Source: a bacterium
Lineage (GTDB): Bacteria; UBA6262; WVXT01
Length of the DNA stretch: 64,000 nt
Reading direction: 5' to 3'
NCBI GenBank assembly: GCA_035530055.1
Contig: DATKVN010000010.1
Coordinates: forward strand, 1 to 64,000
The notes under the pieces are model-generated. The model made no database searches, had not been told where the DNA came from, and was given only the letters and a program-made list of their open reading frames with translations. Positions 44,841 to 53,639 of this stretch are shown here, in pieces; positions within the stretch are counted from its first letter, which is position 1; each line of letters begins with the position of its first letter. The translations under genes were made by a program, and so were the position numbers.

Positions 44841-44878
44841 TGCTATTTTTTCCTATTCAGACATCCTTCTGTTTAAGG

Positions 44879-44941
44879 GTCAAACTTTCGTTTGACACTC
44901 CAAAGGACTAAATAATTTTGGAGTGTAAAGCGAAATCTTTA
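44879..44941. repeat. Short palindromes before the dppD-type gene
   Basis: GTCAAACTTTCGTTTGAC, then ACTCC...GGAGT and TAAAGCGAAATCTTTA. Stem-loops in the gap between permease C and ATPase D. Confidence 0.65.
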
Positions 44942-44942
44942 C

Positions 44943-45779
44943 CTATTCTGCCATCATTCTGGGGTCGAAGACATCGCGCAATCCTTCGCCAAGGAGGTTA
45001 TAAGCCAGAACGGTGATAAGAATTGCCAGGCCGGGGTAGAGAGAAAGCCACCACGCCACAGTAATATAATCTTTGCCTGCAGTTAAAATATTACCCCAAC
45101 TGGGAGTTGGCGGCTGGACGCCCAGACCAAGAAAGGACAAAGCCGATTCAGTCAAAATTGCTCCGCCAATCCCTAGTGTGGCTGTAACCAGAATGGGGGC
45201 CATTACATTGGGCAATAGATGAACAAACATCACTCTTATGTTTGACAAACCTAATACCTTGGCTGCCTGAACGAACTCTCTCTCCCTTATTGAAAGACAT
45301 TCACCTCTGACGAGTCTGGTTAAACCAGGCCATCCTGTCAACCCGATAACTACCATTACAGTCCAGATATTAGGCTCAAGGAAGGCGATTACCATCAAGA
45401 TTAAAAAGAATGTGGGAAAGCAGAGCATTATGTCTACAAATCTCATAATTACAGCATCGAGCCAGCCTCCAAAGTATCCAGAGAGAAGCCCGAGAATACT
45501 TCCGATTATAATGGCAATTCCTATTGCTACAAATCCCACAAGAAGTGAAATTCGAGTCCCGTAGATTACTCTGGAGAGAAGGTCTCTTCCCAGATCATCG
45601 GTTCCTAAAGGATGTTTAGTAGAAGGTGGCTCTAACCTGTGAAGAATATCCTGCTGGTGAGGACTGAAAGGGGCAATGAGAGGAGCAATAACTGCTACCA
45701 GTGCTAAGGAGAAAATAATGAGAGCTCCCAACATAGCCAACTTATTCCTTCTAAATCTTTTCCAGAAAATCTTCCACAT
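44943..45779 (-). CDS. Peptide ABC transporter permease (DppC/OppC type)
   Basis: 278 residues, about six membrane helices. N-terminal OppC motif (RRNKLAMLGALIIFSLALVA), HPLGTDDLGRDLLSRVIYG and the EAA loop GEREFVQAAKVLGLSN-like IREREFVQAAKVLG, then LSFLGLGVQPPTPSWG. Forms the pore with the B-type permease. Confidence 0.93.
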   Translation of the reverse strand: MWKIFWKRFRRNKLAMLGALIIFSLALVAVIAPLIAPFSPHQQDILHRLEPPSTKHPLGTDDLGRDLLSRVIYGTRISLLVGFVAIGIAIIIGSILGLLSGYFGGWLDAVIMRFVDIMLCFPTFFLILMVIAFLEPNIWTVMVVIGLTGWPGLTRLVRGECLSIREREFVQAAKVLGLSNIRVMFVHLLPNVMAPILVTATLGIGGAILTESALSFLGLGVQPPTPSWGNILTAGKDYITVAWWLSLYPGLAILITVLAYNLLGEGLRDVFDPRMMAE

Positions 45780-45805
45780 CTATTTTCCTTTTCAGAGACC
45801 TCTTT

Positions 45806-46777
45806 TTATCGATATCTAATGCGGGGGTCGATAAAAGCATAAGTTATATCGGCGATTAGATTGCCCAATAGAGTGAGAAGAGCAGCAATAACTCCCACAC
45901 CCATAATTACCGGATAGTCTCTGGCCATAATCGCCTGATAACCGAGGCGTCCCATTCCCGGCCAGGCGAAAATGGTTTCAAAAATAAATCCGCCTCCAAT
46001 TAAAGCGGGAAGTGATAGTCCTAAAAGAGTAACAATGGGAATTAGAGCATTACGTAGGGCATGTCTATATATCACTTTCTTCTCGGACAATCCTTTGGCG
46101 CGGGCGGTGCGGATATAATCCTGGCGGAGTACCTCTAGCATAGATGTTCTCGAATATCTGGATAAATATGCCAGTCCGCCAAAAGCAGAAACAAAAACAG
46201 GTAAGATTAAATGTTTAATAATGTCCCAAAGCTTTCCCCAGAAAGAAAAATAAGGGAAATTAACGGAATGCATGCCTGAAATGGGAAGCCATCCCAGAAC
46301 AACGCCAAAAAGTACCATTAGAAGCAAGGCGAGCCAGAAAGCAGGCACGGAGAAACCCAAGAAAACAAATACTGTCATCCCCTTGTCAAAAAATGAATCT
46401 TGTCTCACTGCAGAGATAACCCCTATGGGCAGGGCAATAAAAAAGATGAGAAGTAAGGAAAGGACGTTTAATAATAAAGTTGCCGGAAGCCTCTCCAAAA
46501 TTTTTATAATCACCAGGCGTCCGTCTTTAAAAGACTTTCCAAAATCGAAGCGCACTAACCGACTTAGCCAGAGCCAATACTGGACGTGGAGCGGTTTATC
46601 CAACCCGTATAAGGAGTGGAGACGGGCTTTAGCCTCAGCACTAACCTTGGGGCTGAGTCCAGTCAGCATATCGGCAGGTCCTCCGGGAGAGAGATGAACG
46701 ACTACAAAAGTAATGATTGTAATTCCCAGGAGGAGCGGAATCATGAACAATAGTCTGCGAACAATATACTCAAGCAT
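45806..46777 (-). CDS. Peptide ABC transporter permease (DppB/OppB type)
   Basis: 323 residues: N-terminal helix, [29 protein letters not shown] with AKGLSEKKV (EAA loop) and the C-terminal [12 protein letters not shown]. First of the four transporter genes. No periplasmic binding protein gene lies in the window, so the substrate (di/oligopeptide or other) is open. Confidence 0.93.
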   Translation of the reverse strand: MLEYIVRRLLFMIPLLLGITIITFVVVHLSPGGPADMLTGLSPKVSAEAKARLHSLYGLDKPLHVQYWLWLSRLVRFDFGKSFKDGRLVIIKILERLPATLLLNVLSLLLIFFIALPIGVISAVRQDSFFDKGMTVFVFLGFSVPAFWLALLLMVLFGVVLGWLPISGMHSVNFPYFSFWGKLWDIIKHLILPVFVSAFGGLAYLSRYSRTSMLEVLRQDYIRTARAKGLSEKKVIYRHALRNALIPIVTLLGLSLPALIGGGFIFETIFAWPGMGRLGYQAIMARDYPVIMGVGVIAALLTLLGNLIADITYAFIDPRIRYR

Positions 46778-46788
46778 AGTTTCTTCCC

Positions 46789-47289
46789 TTAAAAAACTTT
46801 CGTTAAAATAAGGACAGCCATTATAATAGTGATGAATACTTTTACTGAAATTGCCGCCACTCTTCCCAGAAAAGCACCCAGTCCAGCAGTAATAGCTCTT
46901 TTGGAACCCTCTTTCTTGAACAGTTCAAAAAGGAAAGCTCCCACAAATGCACCTACTAATCCGCCCACCAAGGGACCGAGAATAGGCAGGAAAGAACTAC
47001 CTATAAAAATACCGACAATGCCTCCTAAAAAAGCACCTATCAAACCCAATCTTGAGGCGCCATAATGCTTTGCCCCAAAGATATTGGAAAAGAATTCGAA
47101 AATTTCACCCACAACTGCCAATCCCAGGAGGAGAAGTAAGAACCAGACTGTTATTGTTTGAAAACGGGTAATTAATCCATAAACCAGGGCGTCAGCAACA
47201 ATAATGAAGGTTCCCGGCAGTCCGAAAAAGGGTGAGATAATCCCTAAAAGGAGAACGGCTATAAAAGCGATTATTCCCACAATTTCCAT
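46789..47289 (-). CDS. DUF456 family membrane protein
   Basis: 166 residues with about four hydrophobic segments and Gly-zipper-like repeats ([35 protein letters not shown]). DUF456 members are small membrane proteins of unknown function. It begins 22 bp after the SAM hydrolase gene and ends 11 bp before the first permease gene, so it may be in one transcript. Confidence 0.88.
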   Translation of the reverse strand: MEIVGIIAFIAVLLLGIISPFFGLPGTFIIVADALVYGLITRFQTITVWFLLLLLGLAVVGEIFEFFSNIFGAKHYGASRLGLIGAFLGGIVGIFIGSSFLPILGPLVGGLVGAFVGAFLFELFKKEGSKRAITAGLGAFLGRVAAISVKVFITIIMAVLILTKVF

Positions 47290-47311
47290 TTTAACTACCT
47301 CCCCAATATGA

Positions 47312-48100
47312 TTAAGTGGTTCTTTTCTCTATGTAAATTTTACTGCCTTTATTTAAATTCAAACGCTGTGAGGCATCATCTCCATAAAGCGAAATCTCCA
47401 AATTATCGAAACTGCCAAATATGGCAATGGGTAGACCTTTTTTCTCTTCTTGATAGGAAGAACTAATTTTTGATATCTTTGCTTTCCCTATGACTATTTG
47501 GAACTTATTGCCCTCAATGAATCGGAGAAAAGCATCCTGGTTAATATTGGTAATCAAGTTTCCAAAATGGTCGACATACATAACCTCACCCATTAGACGA
47601 TTGTTTTTTATTTGAGGCTCAGAAAATTTTAGTTTTTTTATCTTTTTTATCGCCGTGCCAAATTTCTCTATTTTTTTTCCTCTGGAAAGATGTGCTGCTA
47701 CCGGAGCAAAGATATCCCGGCCATGAAAAGTGCGAGACACTGGTTTCAGAAAATATTCTTCATTGGTTATCTGGATAATTCTTTTTATATCTCTTTCTGT
47801 GAGAAAAGATAGAACTCCGTTATCGGGTGCTACAAAGATATACTTTTCTGTTTCCACTATTACAGATTTCCGCTCACTTCCCACTCCCGGGTCGACCACT
47901 ATGAGGAAGACCGTGCCTTCAGGGAAATATGGGTAGGAGCTTTTCAAAAGGAATGCTGCATCGTGGATATTGTGGGATTCTATTTCGTGGCAGAGGTCAA
48001 CAATTTTTGCCTGGGGATTAATACGATATATTACTCCCTTCATAATTCCTACGAAATTATCATTTAATCCAAAATCTGTTAATAAACCAATAACTCTCAT
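47312..48100 (-). CDS. SAM hydrolase / SAM-adenosyltransferase (DUF62)
   Basis: 262 residues: GLLTDFGLNDNFVGIMKGV at the N-terminus, FLIVVDPGVGS, APDNGVLS, GRDIFAPVAAHLS and VDHFGNLITNI, all diagnostic of the DUF62/SAM hydroxide adenosyltransferase family. It cleaves SAM to adenosine and methionine. The fluorinase/chlorinase subclass is less likely, but active-site typing was not attempted. Confidence 0.92.
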   Translation of the reverse strand: MRVIGLLTDFGLNDNFVGIMKGVIYRINPQAKIVDLCHEIESHNIHDAAFLLKSSYPYFPEGTVFLIVVDPGVGSERKSVIVETEKYIFVAPDNGVLSFLTERDIKRIIQITNEEYFLKPVSRTFHGRDIFAPVAAHLSRGKKIEKFGTAIKKIKKLKFSEPQIKNNRLMGEVMYVDHFGNLITNINQDAFLRFIEGNKFQIVIGKAKISKISSSYQEEKKGLPIAIFGSFDNLEISLYGDDASQRLNLNKGSKIYIEKRTT

Positions 48101-48111
48101 CTTTTAGTATT

Positions 48112-48785
48112 TGGTAGCTCCGATTCATCGGAGCGTCAAGGAGTAGCAGACTTTAGTCTGCGTCCAAGAATTCCTTTTTCAACTCTTCTGGCAATATCTT
48201 TCGATTTTCTAAAGTTACCTCAATGAGTTCTACGTCTTCTCTTTTTCTAATGGCATCAATAAACTTATTGTGTCTTTCCTGGAGTGTGCCGATTACTCTT
48301 TTGGAGCTATCGAGTGCTTTAATTACTGCTTCCTGAAATTTAGGAGAATAGAGTTCCATCCTTCCAATCTCGTCGATGAGGATAATCTTTTTCTTATCAT
48401 CATTTACAGCAAGAGAAATGCTCCTCCCGGCAATATTCTCTAAATCTTCAATATTAACTCCGTATTTCCCTACTCGATAAGGGCTGTTTAAAGCTTTATA
48501 AGCTAAGATTCCCTTTTTACCCCTGAGAGTAATAATCCTGAATCCTTTCCTCTCCCCTTGCTGGCGAATCTCCTCAGTATAGAATCCTCCCACTTCTTTC
48601 AACCCGCTAATCAATTTCATAATAACTGTGGTCTTTCCCACACCGGGTCTACCGGTGAAGAGAATGTTCTTCTTCATTTTTTTCCAGATTATGCTGGCTA
48701 AACCTGTAACAGCGGTTTATTATTCGGTAGCCGCAACCTTTAGGTTGCGTGGAATATGCGCAGGCTAAAGCCTGCGACTACCTAA
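48112..48785. repeat. Type C palindromes flanking the NTPase gene
   Basis: At 48112-48165: GCTCCGATTCATCGGAGC and GCAGACTTTAGTCTGC. At 48722-48785: GCAACCTTTAGGTTGC and GCAGGCTAAAGCCTGC. The first cluster overlaps the 3' end of the NTPase gene and provides its last residues (LDAD) and stop. Confidence 0.8.
48153..48677 (-). CDS. THEP1-type nucleoside-triphosphatase
   Basis: 174 residues: Walker A TGRPGVGKTT, GFYTEEIR, the RxGKK segment and Walker B-like ILIDEIGRMEL, as in the NTPase_1/THEP1 family. It hydrolyses NTPs with broad specificity; its cellular role is uncertain. Stands between the SAM hydrolase gene and the divergent metallo-hydrolase. Confidence 0.9.
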   Translation of the reverse strand: MKKNILFTGRPGVGKTTVIMKLISGLKEVGGFYTEEIRQQGERKGFRIITLRGKKGILAYKALNSPYRVGKYGVNIEDLENIAGRSISLAVNDDKKKIILIDEIGRMELYSPKFQEAVIKALDSSKRVIGTLQERHNKFIDAIRKREDVELIEVTLENRKILPEELKKEFLDAD

Positions 48786-48800
48786 GAGGATACAAAATTG

Positions 48801-48841
48801 TTGACAATTGAAAATATTTTCTATATCATATCCCCGTGATA
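48801..48841 (+). promoter_or_regulatory. Promoter with inverted repeat for the metallo-hydrolase
   Basis: TTGACA (48801-48806), 17 bp, TATCAT (48824-48829). An inverted repeat ATATCA-(8)-TGATAT (48822-48841) covers the -10 and the likely start site. The ATG is at 48846 with no Shine-Dalgarno, so the mRNA leader would be very short. Confidence 0.65.
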
Positions 48842-48845
48842 TAAA

Positions 48846-49640
48846 ATGGCAAAAATAATATTTTTAGGTACTGCTGGGGCAGTAGCCTCAGCCCAAAGAG
48901 ATAATACTTCCTTGCTTTTTATGGATGATTCCGGAGAGAAATTTCTTATAGACTGTCCCGGAAGTCCTGTAACAAAACTTGCTAAACTGGGTTTCGATTA
49001 TCGCGAAATTTCTAACCTCATATTAACCCATACTCATGTTGACCATATCTATGGAGTACCTTCTCTCTTACATTCCCAGTACAGGTTAGGAAATAAAATA
49101 AATATCTTTGCTACCCAGGAATGCCTCCTTCTTATCAGAGGACTTATCTCTTTTCACCGGCTTGAAGACCCTGAGAAGTTTCCTGAAGTTTCTTTCCAGA
49201 CCATACCAACTGATAAGAATAATTTTCTCTTTTTCCAAAAGGAAAATACCCTCATCTCCTCTTTTCCAGTAAAGCATACTCCTGATTCTATAGGACTCAA
49301 AATTTATCTTAAAGATCTCCCACTCACCTGTGTCTACTCAGGAGATACAGCATTTAGCCGCACAATTGTTGAGGAAGCAAAAGATGCCGATTATCTCATA
49401 CACGACTGCGCCTGTCCATCACGCTTTGCCAAAGAGCTTGAAGAAATGCACACCTCAGCCCTGGCTTTAGGAGAAATTGCCGAGGAAGCTCAAGTTAAGA
49501 CCCTCGTTCCTATCCATTTTTTTACTGAAATCGAATTTAAAATGGAAGAAATAGAAAACGAGATAAAAAATAATTTTTCAGGAAACCTTATAATTCCTTC
49601 TGACTTCGATTCTTTAGAATTAAAGCCTCAGCTTTCTTGA
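48846..49640 (+). CDS. MBL-fold metallo-hydrolase (RNase Z-like)
   Basis: 264 residues: IIFLGTAGAVASAQRDNTS, LLFMDDSGEKFLIDC, HTHVDHIYG (HxHxDH), a later HTPDSIGL and YSGDT, as in the ribonuclease Z/arylsulfatase branch of the metallo-beta-lactamase fold. tRNA 3' processing or a related phosphodiesterase role is possible; a long flexible arm of true RNase Z is not evident. This is the only recognised plus-strand gene. Its end overlaps the convergent nucleotidyltransferase gene by 53 bp. Confidence 0.88.
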   Translation: MAKIIFLGTAGAVASAQRDNTSLLFMDDSGEKFLIDCPGSPVTKLAKLGFDYREISNLILTHTHVDHIYGVPSLLHSQYRLGNKINIFATQECLLLIRGLISFHRLEDPEKFPEVSFQTIPTDKNNFLFFQKENTLISSFPVKHTPDSIGLKIYLKDLPLTCVYSGDTAFSRTIVEEAKDADYLIHDCACPSRFAKELEEMHTSALALGEIAEEAQVKTLVPIHFFTEIEFKMEEIENEIKNNFSGNLIIPSDFDSLELKPQLS

Positions 49641-50319
49641 TATCTTCAAGAGAGTTCACATTGACCCGCCAGGTATCAATCTTTTGGTAACGTACTTCAA
49701 ATTTTTTATCTATTAAATACTGTAAGGCATCTCCAATGTAGTATTCTCCCATTGCTGACGGTTTGATATGTGGGATGGCTTTAAAGATATCGGGCTCAAT
49801 AATTAATAGCCCACTTATTCCATAATCAGAAATTTTGTCCTTTGGCTTCTCCACTATCTTTTTAATCAGATCTCCTTCCCAAACTACCTGACCTGTTGTT
49901 TCAGGACTCTCTTCTCTATTGATAAGGAGAGTTGCCAGGGGACGAAATTTTAGATGAGACTCGATGAGTTTTGTGAAGTCGTAAAAGGAAACAAGGTCAC
50001 AATAAGCCAACAAGAAGTTGTCTTCACCGACAAATCCTTGAGCTTTTGCCAGTGCATCTCCCGTGCCTAATGGTTTCTCCTGTTCTATGTAGGTAAGCTG
50101 CGTGTCCCATTGTCCCCCGTCGCCCAGTCTTTCAGAAACGGTTCCCTGCTCGCCAGGCGAGACAACAATACCTACTTGGCCAATTCCTGCCCTCCCAAAA
50201 CCTCTAAGGCTGTACTCAATCATCGGTCTTCCTGCTACAGGGATTAAGGCTTTAGGAAGCGAATTGGTCAGTGGCCGAAGTCTTTTACCAATACCAGCAG
50301 CCAGAATTAAACCTTTCAT
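49588..50319 (-). CDS. Sugar-phosphate nucleotidyltransferase
   Basis: About 243 residues from the ATG at 50319: MKGLILAAGIGKRLRPLTN, LPKALIPVAGRPMIEY, LGTGDAL, YCDLV and VEKPKD. It is the RmlA/GlmU-type catalytic domain alone, without a beta-helix. It activates a sugar phosphate with NTP. An in-frame extension of 29 codons upstream reads through a type B repeat and is rejected. Confidence 0.9.
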   Translation of the reverse strand: MKGLILAAGIGKRLRPLTNSLPKALIPVAGRPMIEYSLRGFGRAGIGQVGIVVSPGEQGTVSERLGDGGQWDTQLTYIEQEKPLGTGDALAKAQGFVGEDNFLLAYCDLVSFYDFTKLIESHLKFRPLATLLINREESPETTGQVVWEGDLIKKIVEKPKDKISDYGISGLLIIEPDIFKAIPHIKPSAMGEYYIGDALQYLIDKKFEVRYQKIDTWRVNVNSLEDIKKAEALILKNRSQKEL

Positions 50320-50340
50320 GCCTTCTCGTTCATTATAGAA

Positions 50341-50398
50341 ACCTCCCTTTCGGGAGGACTCCGAAAAAAGGGGCCTGACCCCTTTTTTACCCCTTTTT
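50341..50398. repeat. Type B palindrome and GC hairpin
   Basis: CCTCCCTTTCGGGAGGACTCC then GGGGCCTGACCCC-type palindromic sequence with A- and T-runs (AAAAAAGGGGC...CCCCTTTTTT), upstream of the nucleotidyltransferase and after the SppA-like gene, where it may act as a terminator. Confidence 0.65.
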
Positions 50399-51157
50399 TT
50401 ATCCAAACATTCTCCTCAAAAAACCTAAAGGTCTCCTCATCTTTTTGGCGTAATCTACAATCTTGTATACTTCAATTCCTGTCTTTTTCATAATAAGTTC
50501 TATTGCTTTAGTCTTTCCCCCCAGAAAATCTATTAAACCAAGCTTTTTTGCCTCTTCCCCTAAGTAAATCTTTCCAGTGGATATTTCTTTTACTACTTCC
50601 TCGCTTAGTTTTCTGTTCTTGGTGACTTCTTCTATGAAATTTTTGTAAATGGTATTGAGTTCTTCTTTTAGCAACTCTTTCTCTTTCGGGGTCGACTTCT
50701 TATAAGGTATGCCAAATGTCTTGTAGACACCTGAGGCCATTGTCTCCACGTCTATCCCGAACTTTTTCATCAGCTCAGAGAAGTCGGGTCGAATGGACGC
50801 CACACCAATACTCCCCAGGGTACTTAAGCGGTCAGCTACAATACTGTCGCAAGATGAGGCAATCCAGTAGCCACCAGAAGCAGCATATTCTTTTATCCAG
50901 GCTACCGTGGGCTTTCCCAGGCTTTTGATACATTCTGCAATCTCTTTACAGGGGAAAGGTCTTCCGCCGGGAGAATTTATTTCCAGAATCAAACCTTTAA
51001 TCCGGCGATTCTTCTTTACACTTTCAATTAATGGAATTAGTCCGGCTGAGGATACTGTTCTGGTCATAGCCAAGAAAGGGAAAGACGAAGGAGGGCCTTC
51101 CTCAGAAATAACCATCCCCTTAATTGGAATAATTGCAATCTTTCCTTTTTTAGCCAT
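50399..51157 (-). CDS. S49-family (SppA-type) serine protease
   Basis: About 252 residues from the ATG at 51157. IAIIPIKGMV, LILEINSPGG, the nucleophile Ser in EYAASGGYWIAS, DSIVADRLSTLGSIGV and the downstream Lys-rich YKTFGIPYKKSTP match the short S49 proteases (SppA2/SohB-like). There is no N-terminal membrane anchor, so it may act in the cytoplasm or at the membrane surface. It starts next to the truncated nfo and the HgdC-type gene on the same strand. Confidence 0.85.
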   Translation of the reverse strand: MAKKGKIAIIPIKGMVISEEGPPSSFPFLAMTRTVSSAGLIPLIESVKKNRRIKGLILEINSPGGRPFPCKEIAECIKSLGKPTVAWIKEYAASGGYWIASSCDSIVADRLSTLGSIGVASIRPDFSELMKKFGIDVETMASGVYKTFGIPYKKSTPKEKELLKEELNTIYKNFIEEVTKNRKLSEEVVKEISTGKIYLGEEAKKLGLIDFLGGKTKAIELIMKKTGIEVYKIVDYAKKMRRPLGFLRRMFG

Positions 51158-51158
51158 C

Positions 51159-51404
51159 TTATTCTCCTTGTGACAAACAGTCACTCACTTTGTCCTCTCT
51201 CCCCTTAGGGTCAGGGTGAGGGGGTTCCTTCGATATATCCTTTCCTACTTTAAATTTTTTGACTTCCTCTTCGGGGATAGGAGAAACCGCCCATGTTCTG
51301 GGGTTGCGAGAAAAGAATTGGATTGTCCTGGCTCTTCTCTTGCGTGCCAGTTCAGGCACCTTAGAGAATCCTTCACCGATCCAGATGTGAAATCCAAAAC
51401 GCAT
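51159..51404 (-). pseudogene. Truncated endonuclease IV
   Basis: A frame of about 80 codons whose first ~50 residues (MRFGFHIWIGEGFSKVPELA, then TIQFFSRNPRTWAVSPIPEE) match the start of endonuclease IV (Nfo), an AP endonuclease normally of about 280 residues. After residue ~55 the frame enters a repeat (HPDPKGREDK) and stops. The metal ligands further on are missing, so it is inactive. It starts 1 nt after the stop of the HgdC-type gene. Confidence 0.75.
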
Positions 51405-51405
51405 A

Positions 51406-52059
51406 CTATCTGACTCCACTATCCCCAATCTCTCTTAATCCTTCTAAAAGAACAAACCTTCCCAAAGGTTTAACCTTGCACTGAAAACTTTTGATAAATA
51501 AATTGTTGTTATATAATCCTCCACTTAAATAGAAAAATTCAGGTTCATCTATGAATTTATAGACGTTCTCTGCTATTCCTTTGACAAAGCTTGCCAGAAT
51601 ATCGTTTATCTCATACCCTTCTGAAATCTTATCGAAAATTTTAGCCATACCTAAAACTCCACAAGTCACTCCCAGGGACTGAGAAGTTTTCTCTATCTCT
51701 GATGTCTTTACATTAAAATGGTTCTCCAGAAGCTCAATAGAAAATCCTAAAGTTGCTCCACAGAGAGCGTTCCAATCCATCTCCTCATATTTACTACTTT
51801 TCATTTTTACATATTTGATGTCCCTACTTCCCACATCCACCACCAGAAAATTCCCGTTTCCAATCAATCTCCTGCTACCCTTTTCCAGAGCAACCAATTC
51901 ATTGACCACTCTATCTGCTTTCAATTTCGCGTTATGCCCGCAGGCTATATCGAATCTTATGTCACTCTTAAGCAAGTCGAGAGTCTTCATAACTCTATAC
52001 TCATCTTTTTCTGTGTTTAATATCTTGGTATAACTGGTTCCCACATCGCCTAAAAGCAT
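51406..52059 (-). CDS. HgdC/BadF-type ATPase (2-hydroxyacyl-CoA dehydratase activator-like)
   Basis: 217 residues with the ASKHA fold: LLGDVGTSYTKI, VVDVGSRDIKYVK and SGGLYNN. Two cysteines in contexts like those that hold the bridging 4Fe-4S cluster of activators are present (ALCGATLGFSIELL and VTCGVLGMAK). It is shorter than typical activators (about 260). Beside it lies a cysteine-containing partner (52140). The pair may make a low-potential electron for a reductive dehydration or dearomatisation; the substrate is unknown. Confidence 0.75.
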   Translation of the reverse strand: MLLGDVGTSYTKILNTEKDEYRVMKTLDLLKSDIRFDIACGHNAKLKADRVVNELVALEKGSRRLIGNGNFLVVDVGSRDIKYVKMKSSKYEEMDWNALCGATLGFSIELLENHFNVKTSEIEKTSQSLGVTCGVLGMAKIFDKISEGYEINDILASFVKGIAENVYKFIDEPEFFYLSGGLYNNNLFIKSFQCKVKPLGRFVLLEGLREIGDSGVR

Positions 52060-52139
52060 ATCGCCTCACTCCATCCAGCGGGTCGCATAAATGCCACCCC
52101 CACAAAAAATGTACCTGTCACCTTTTTTATGCACCGCCT

Positions 52140-52868
52140 TTAAAAATGGTCGCTGTCCCTATTTAAGTAGAGATAAGCTTCGATTTTGCTTTTTACGGAA
52201 TTATCGAGAACATCGTCAACTTCAACATAAAGTCCATTATGCTTTTTTGCCAGATATTTCGCCAAGGAGTTCTTGCTGCAGAAAGCCTGTGCATAGAATA
52301 CCGTAGGCAGGTCCTCCCTTATCATGATTTCCAACTCCAGGTCTGCGGGAACTCTTGCTTCCATACACCTTGCCCAGCCGAAAACATGGGTCTCTTTAGG
52401 AAATAGGTCAAGTATGCTGAAATCATTGGGAGGGACTCCCCAGAAACCATAATTTGGCTTTACATACTTCAACTTTGACTTATCAACATCTTTAACCACA
52501 CTGTCCACTATCAAATCAAACTTCTTTCTCAATTCCAGGTCGCTTTCGCATACTGTCTGGGGATGTCTACGAGTAGCATTATTTTGAGTGGTAACTATAG
52601 GCACATTAAGCTCACGCTTAAGAATTTCACTGACGAACCTACCATTGTCACACTTGCTATAGCCATTATCGAAAATGATGAGGTCTAATTTTATAGTCAA
52701 AGCATTGGCGATAATGCTTTTAATTGTAGCACAGTATATCTTTGGTAAGTAGGATTCAGCTTTGGTGTTATCAGTAAAATCGAAAAGAGTGTCCAGGTCT
52801 ATGAAATCGTTTCCTCTATATTTATCTAAAACTTCCTGTGGGGGAACTCCCACTATGCCTATCTTCAT
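52140..52868 (-). CDS. Cysteine-containing protein paired with the HgdC-type ATPase
   Basis: 242 residues with scattered cysteines (KIYCATIKS, YSKCDNGR, QTVCESD, WARCMEAR, AFCSKNS). The first pair is spaced as in the N-terminal half of 2-hydroxyacyl-CoA dehydratase subunits (C-x-x-x-x-x-x-L ... D-x-x-x-x-x-x-S/N-x-C), but the match is weak. It could be a reduced dehydratase-like subunit. Its last residues (NRDSDHF) are read from a GGTCGCTGTCCCT repeat arm. The start overlaps the YhhQ gene by 47 bp. Confidence 0.55.
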   Translation of the reverse strand: MKIGIVGVPPQEVLDKYRGNDFIDLDTLFDFTDNTKAESYLPKIYCATIKSIIANALTIKLDLIIFDNGYSKCDNGRFVSEILKRELNVPIVTTQNNATRRHPQTVCESDLELRKKFDLIVDSVVKDVDKSKLKYVKPNYGFWGVPPNDFSILDLFPKETHVFGWARCMEARVPADLELEIMIREDLPTVFYAQAFCSKNSLAKYLAKKHNGLYVEVDDVLDNSVKSKIEAYLYLNRDSDHF

Positions 52869-53502
52869 CTTTTTTTCCCCTTCTTATTAACCAGACGCCA
52901 AAATATACAATCGGTGTATCTAATAACGCAATTAGTAGTTTGATAATATATTGTCCTTTAATTAATGTAAAAACTGGCATTACACCATAAAAAGCAATGG
53001 TAATAAAGACAACTGTATCGATGAACTGTGAGACAAACGTTGAAGCATTATTTCTCAGCCAGAGATGCTTTCCTTTGGTAACCTTGCGCCAGAAATGGAA
53101 TGCCCAGATGTCGTGGTACTGGCTTACCAGATAAGCAATAAAACTAGCGATAATAATCCGCGAGGTGCCACCCAGAATCTTGGTGAAGGCCTCTTCTCCA
53201 GTCCAGAAAGAAGCTTTGGGAAAGATGAGAGTAAGTCTAATCAGTGCCAGGACGACCAGTAGAGTGATGAACCCACTAAAGACCACATATTTCCCTTTTT
53301 TTTTACCCCAAACTTCGCAAATTATATCAGTAATGGGGAAAGTTATGGAGTAGGCAAAAACTCCTCCCGGGACTATAAGACCAGCTATATTGACAATCTT
53401 GCTCGCCAGAACCCCGGCAATGACCAGGCCACCGACAAAAATGGCTATCAGAAGAATATAAATCTTCTCTTCTCGCTGAATAGCCCTTTCAGTTTTTCCC
53501 AT
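52822..53502 (-). CDS. YhhQ/QueT-type queuosine precursor transporter
   Basis: 226 residues with about six membrane helices and the family signature YSITFPITDIICEVWGKKKG, then SQYHDIWAFHFWRKVTKGKHLWLRNNASTFVSQFIDT. DUF165/YhhQ proteins import queuine or preQ1/preQ0. A good promoter lies 28 bp upstream. The next gene overlaps its end. Confidence 0.9.
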   Translation of the reverse strand: MGKTERAIQREEKIYILLIAIFVGGLVIAGVLASKIVNIAGLIVPGGVFAYSITFPITDIICEVWGKKKGKYVVFSGFITLLVVLALIRLTLIFPKASFWTGEEAFTKILGGTSRIIIASFIAYLVSQYHDIWAFHFWRKVTKGKHLWLRNNASTFVSQFIDTVVFITIAFYGVMPVFTLIKGQYIIKLLIALLDTPIVYFGVWLIRRGKKDEDRHSGSSPTGSFR

Positions 53503-53529
53503 TCGTTTCTCCTATCGTCGATATAGGAT

Positions 53530-53558
53530 AGAATAGCAAAAGAACTAAAATTTGTCAA
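53530..53558 (-). promoter_or_regulatory. Promoter of the YhhQ-type gene
   Basis: TTGACA (53553-53558), 17 bp, TATTCT (53530-53535) on the minus strand, before the ATG at 53502. Confidence 0.75.
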
Positions 53559-53639
53559 TTAAAACTGTCTACTTGACTATTTATACTAATTTTGAGGGTC
53601 TTAAGTGGAGGGAGCTTGATTTTCTGGGAAGCTGTGCAG

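Noticed and set aside
47312-48100. Fluorinase/chlorinase call for the SAM hydrolase
   Set aside because: Family motifs fit DUF62 broadly; nothing seen supports halide specificity and no halometabolite genes are near.
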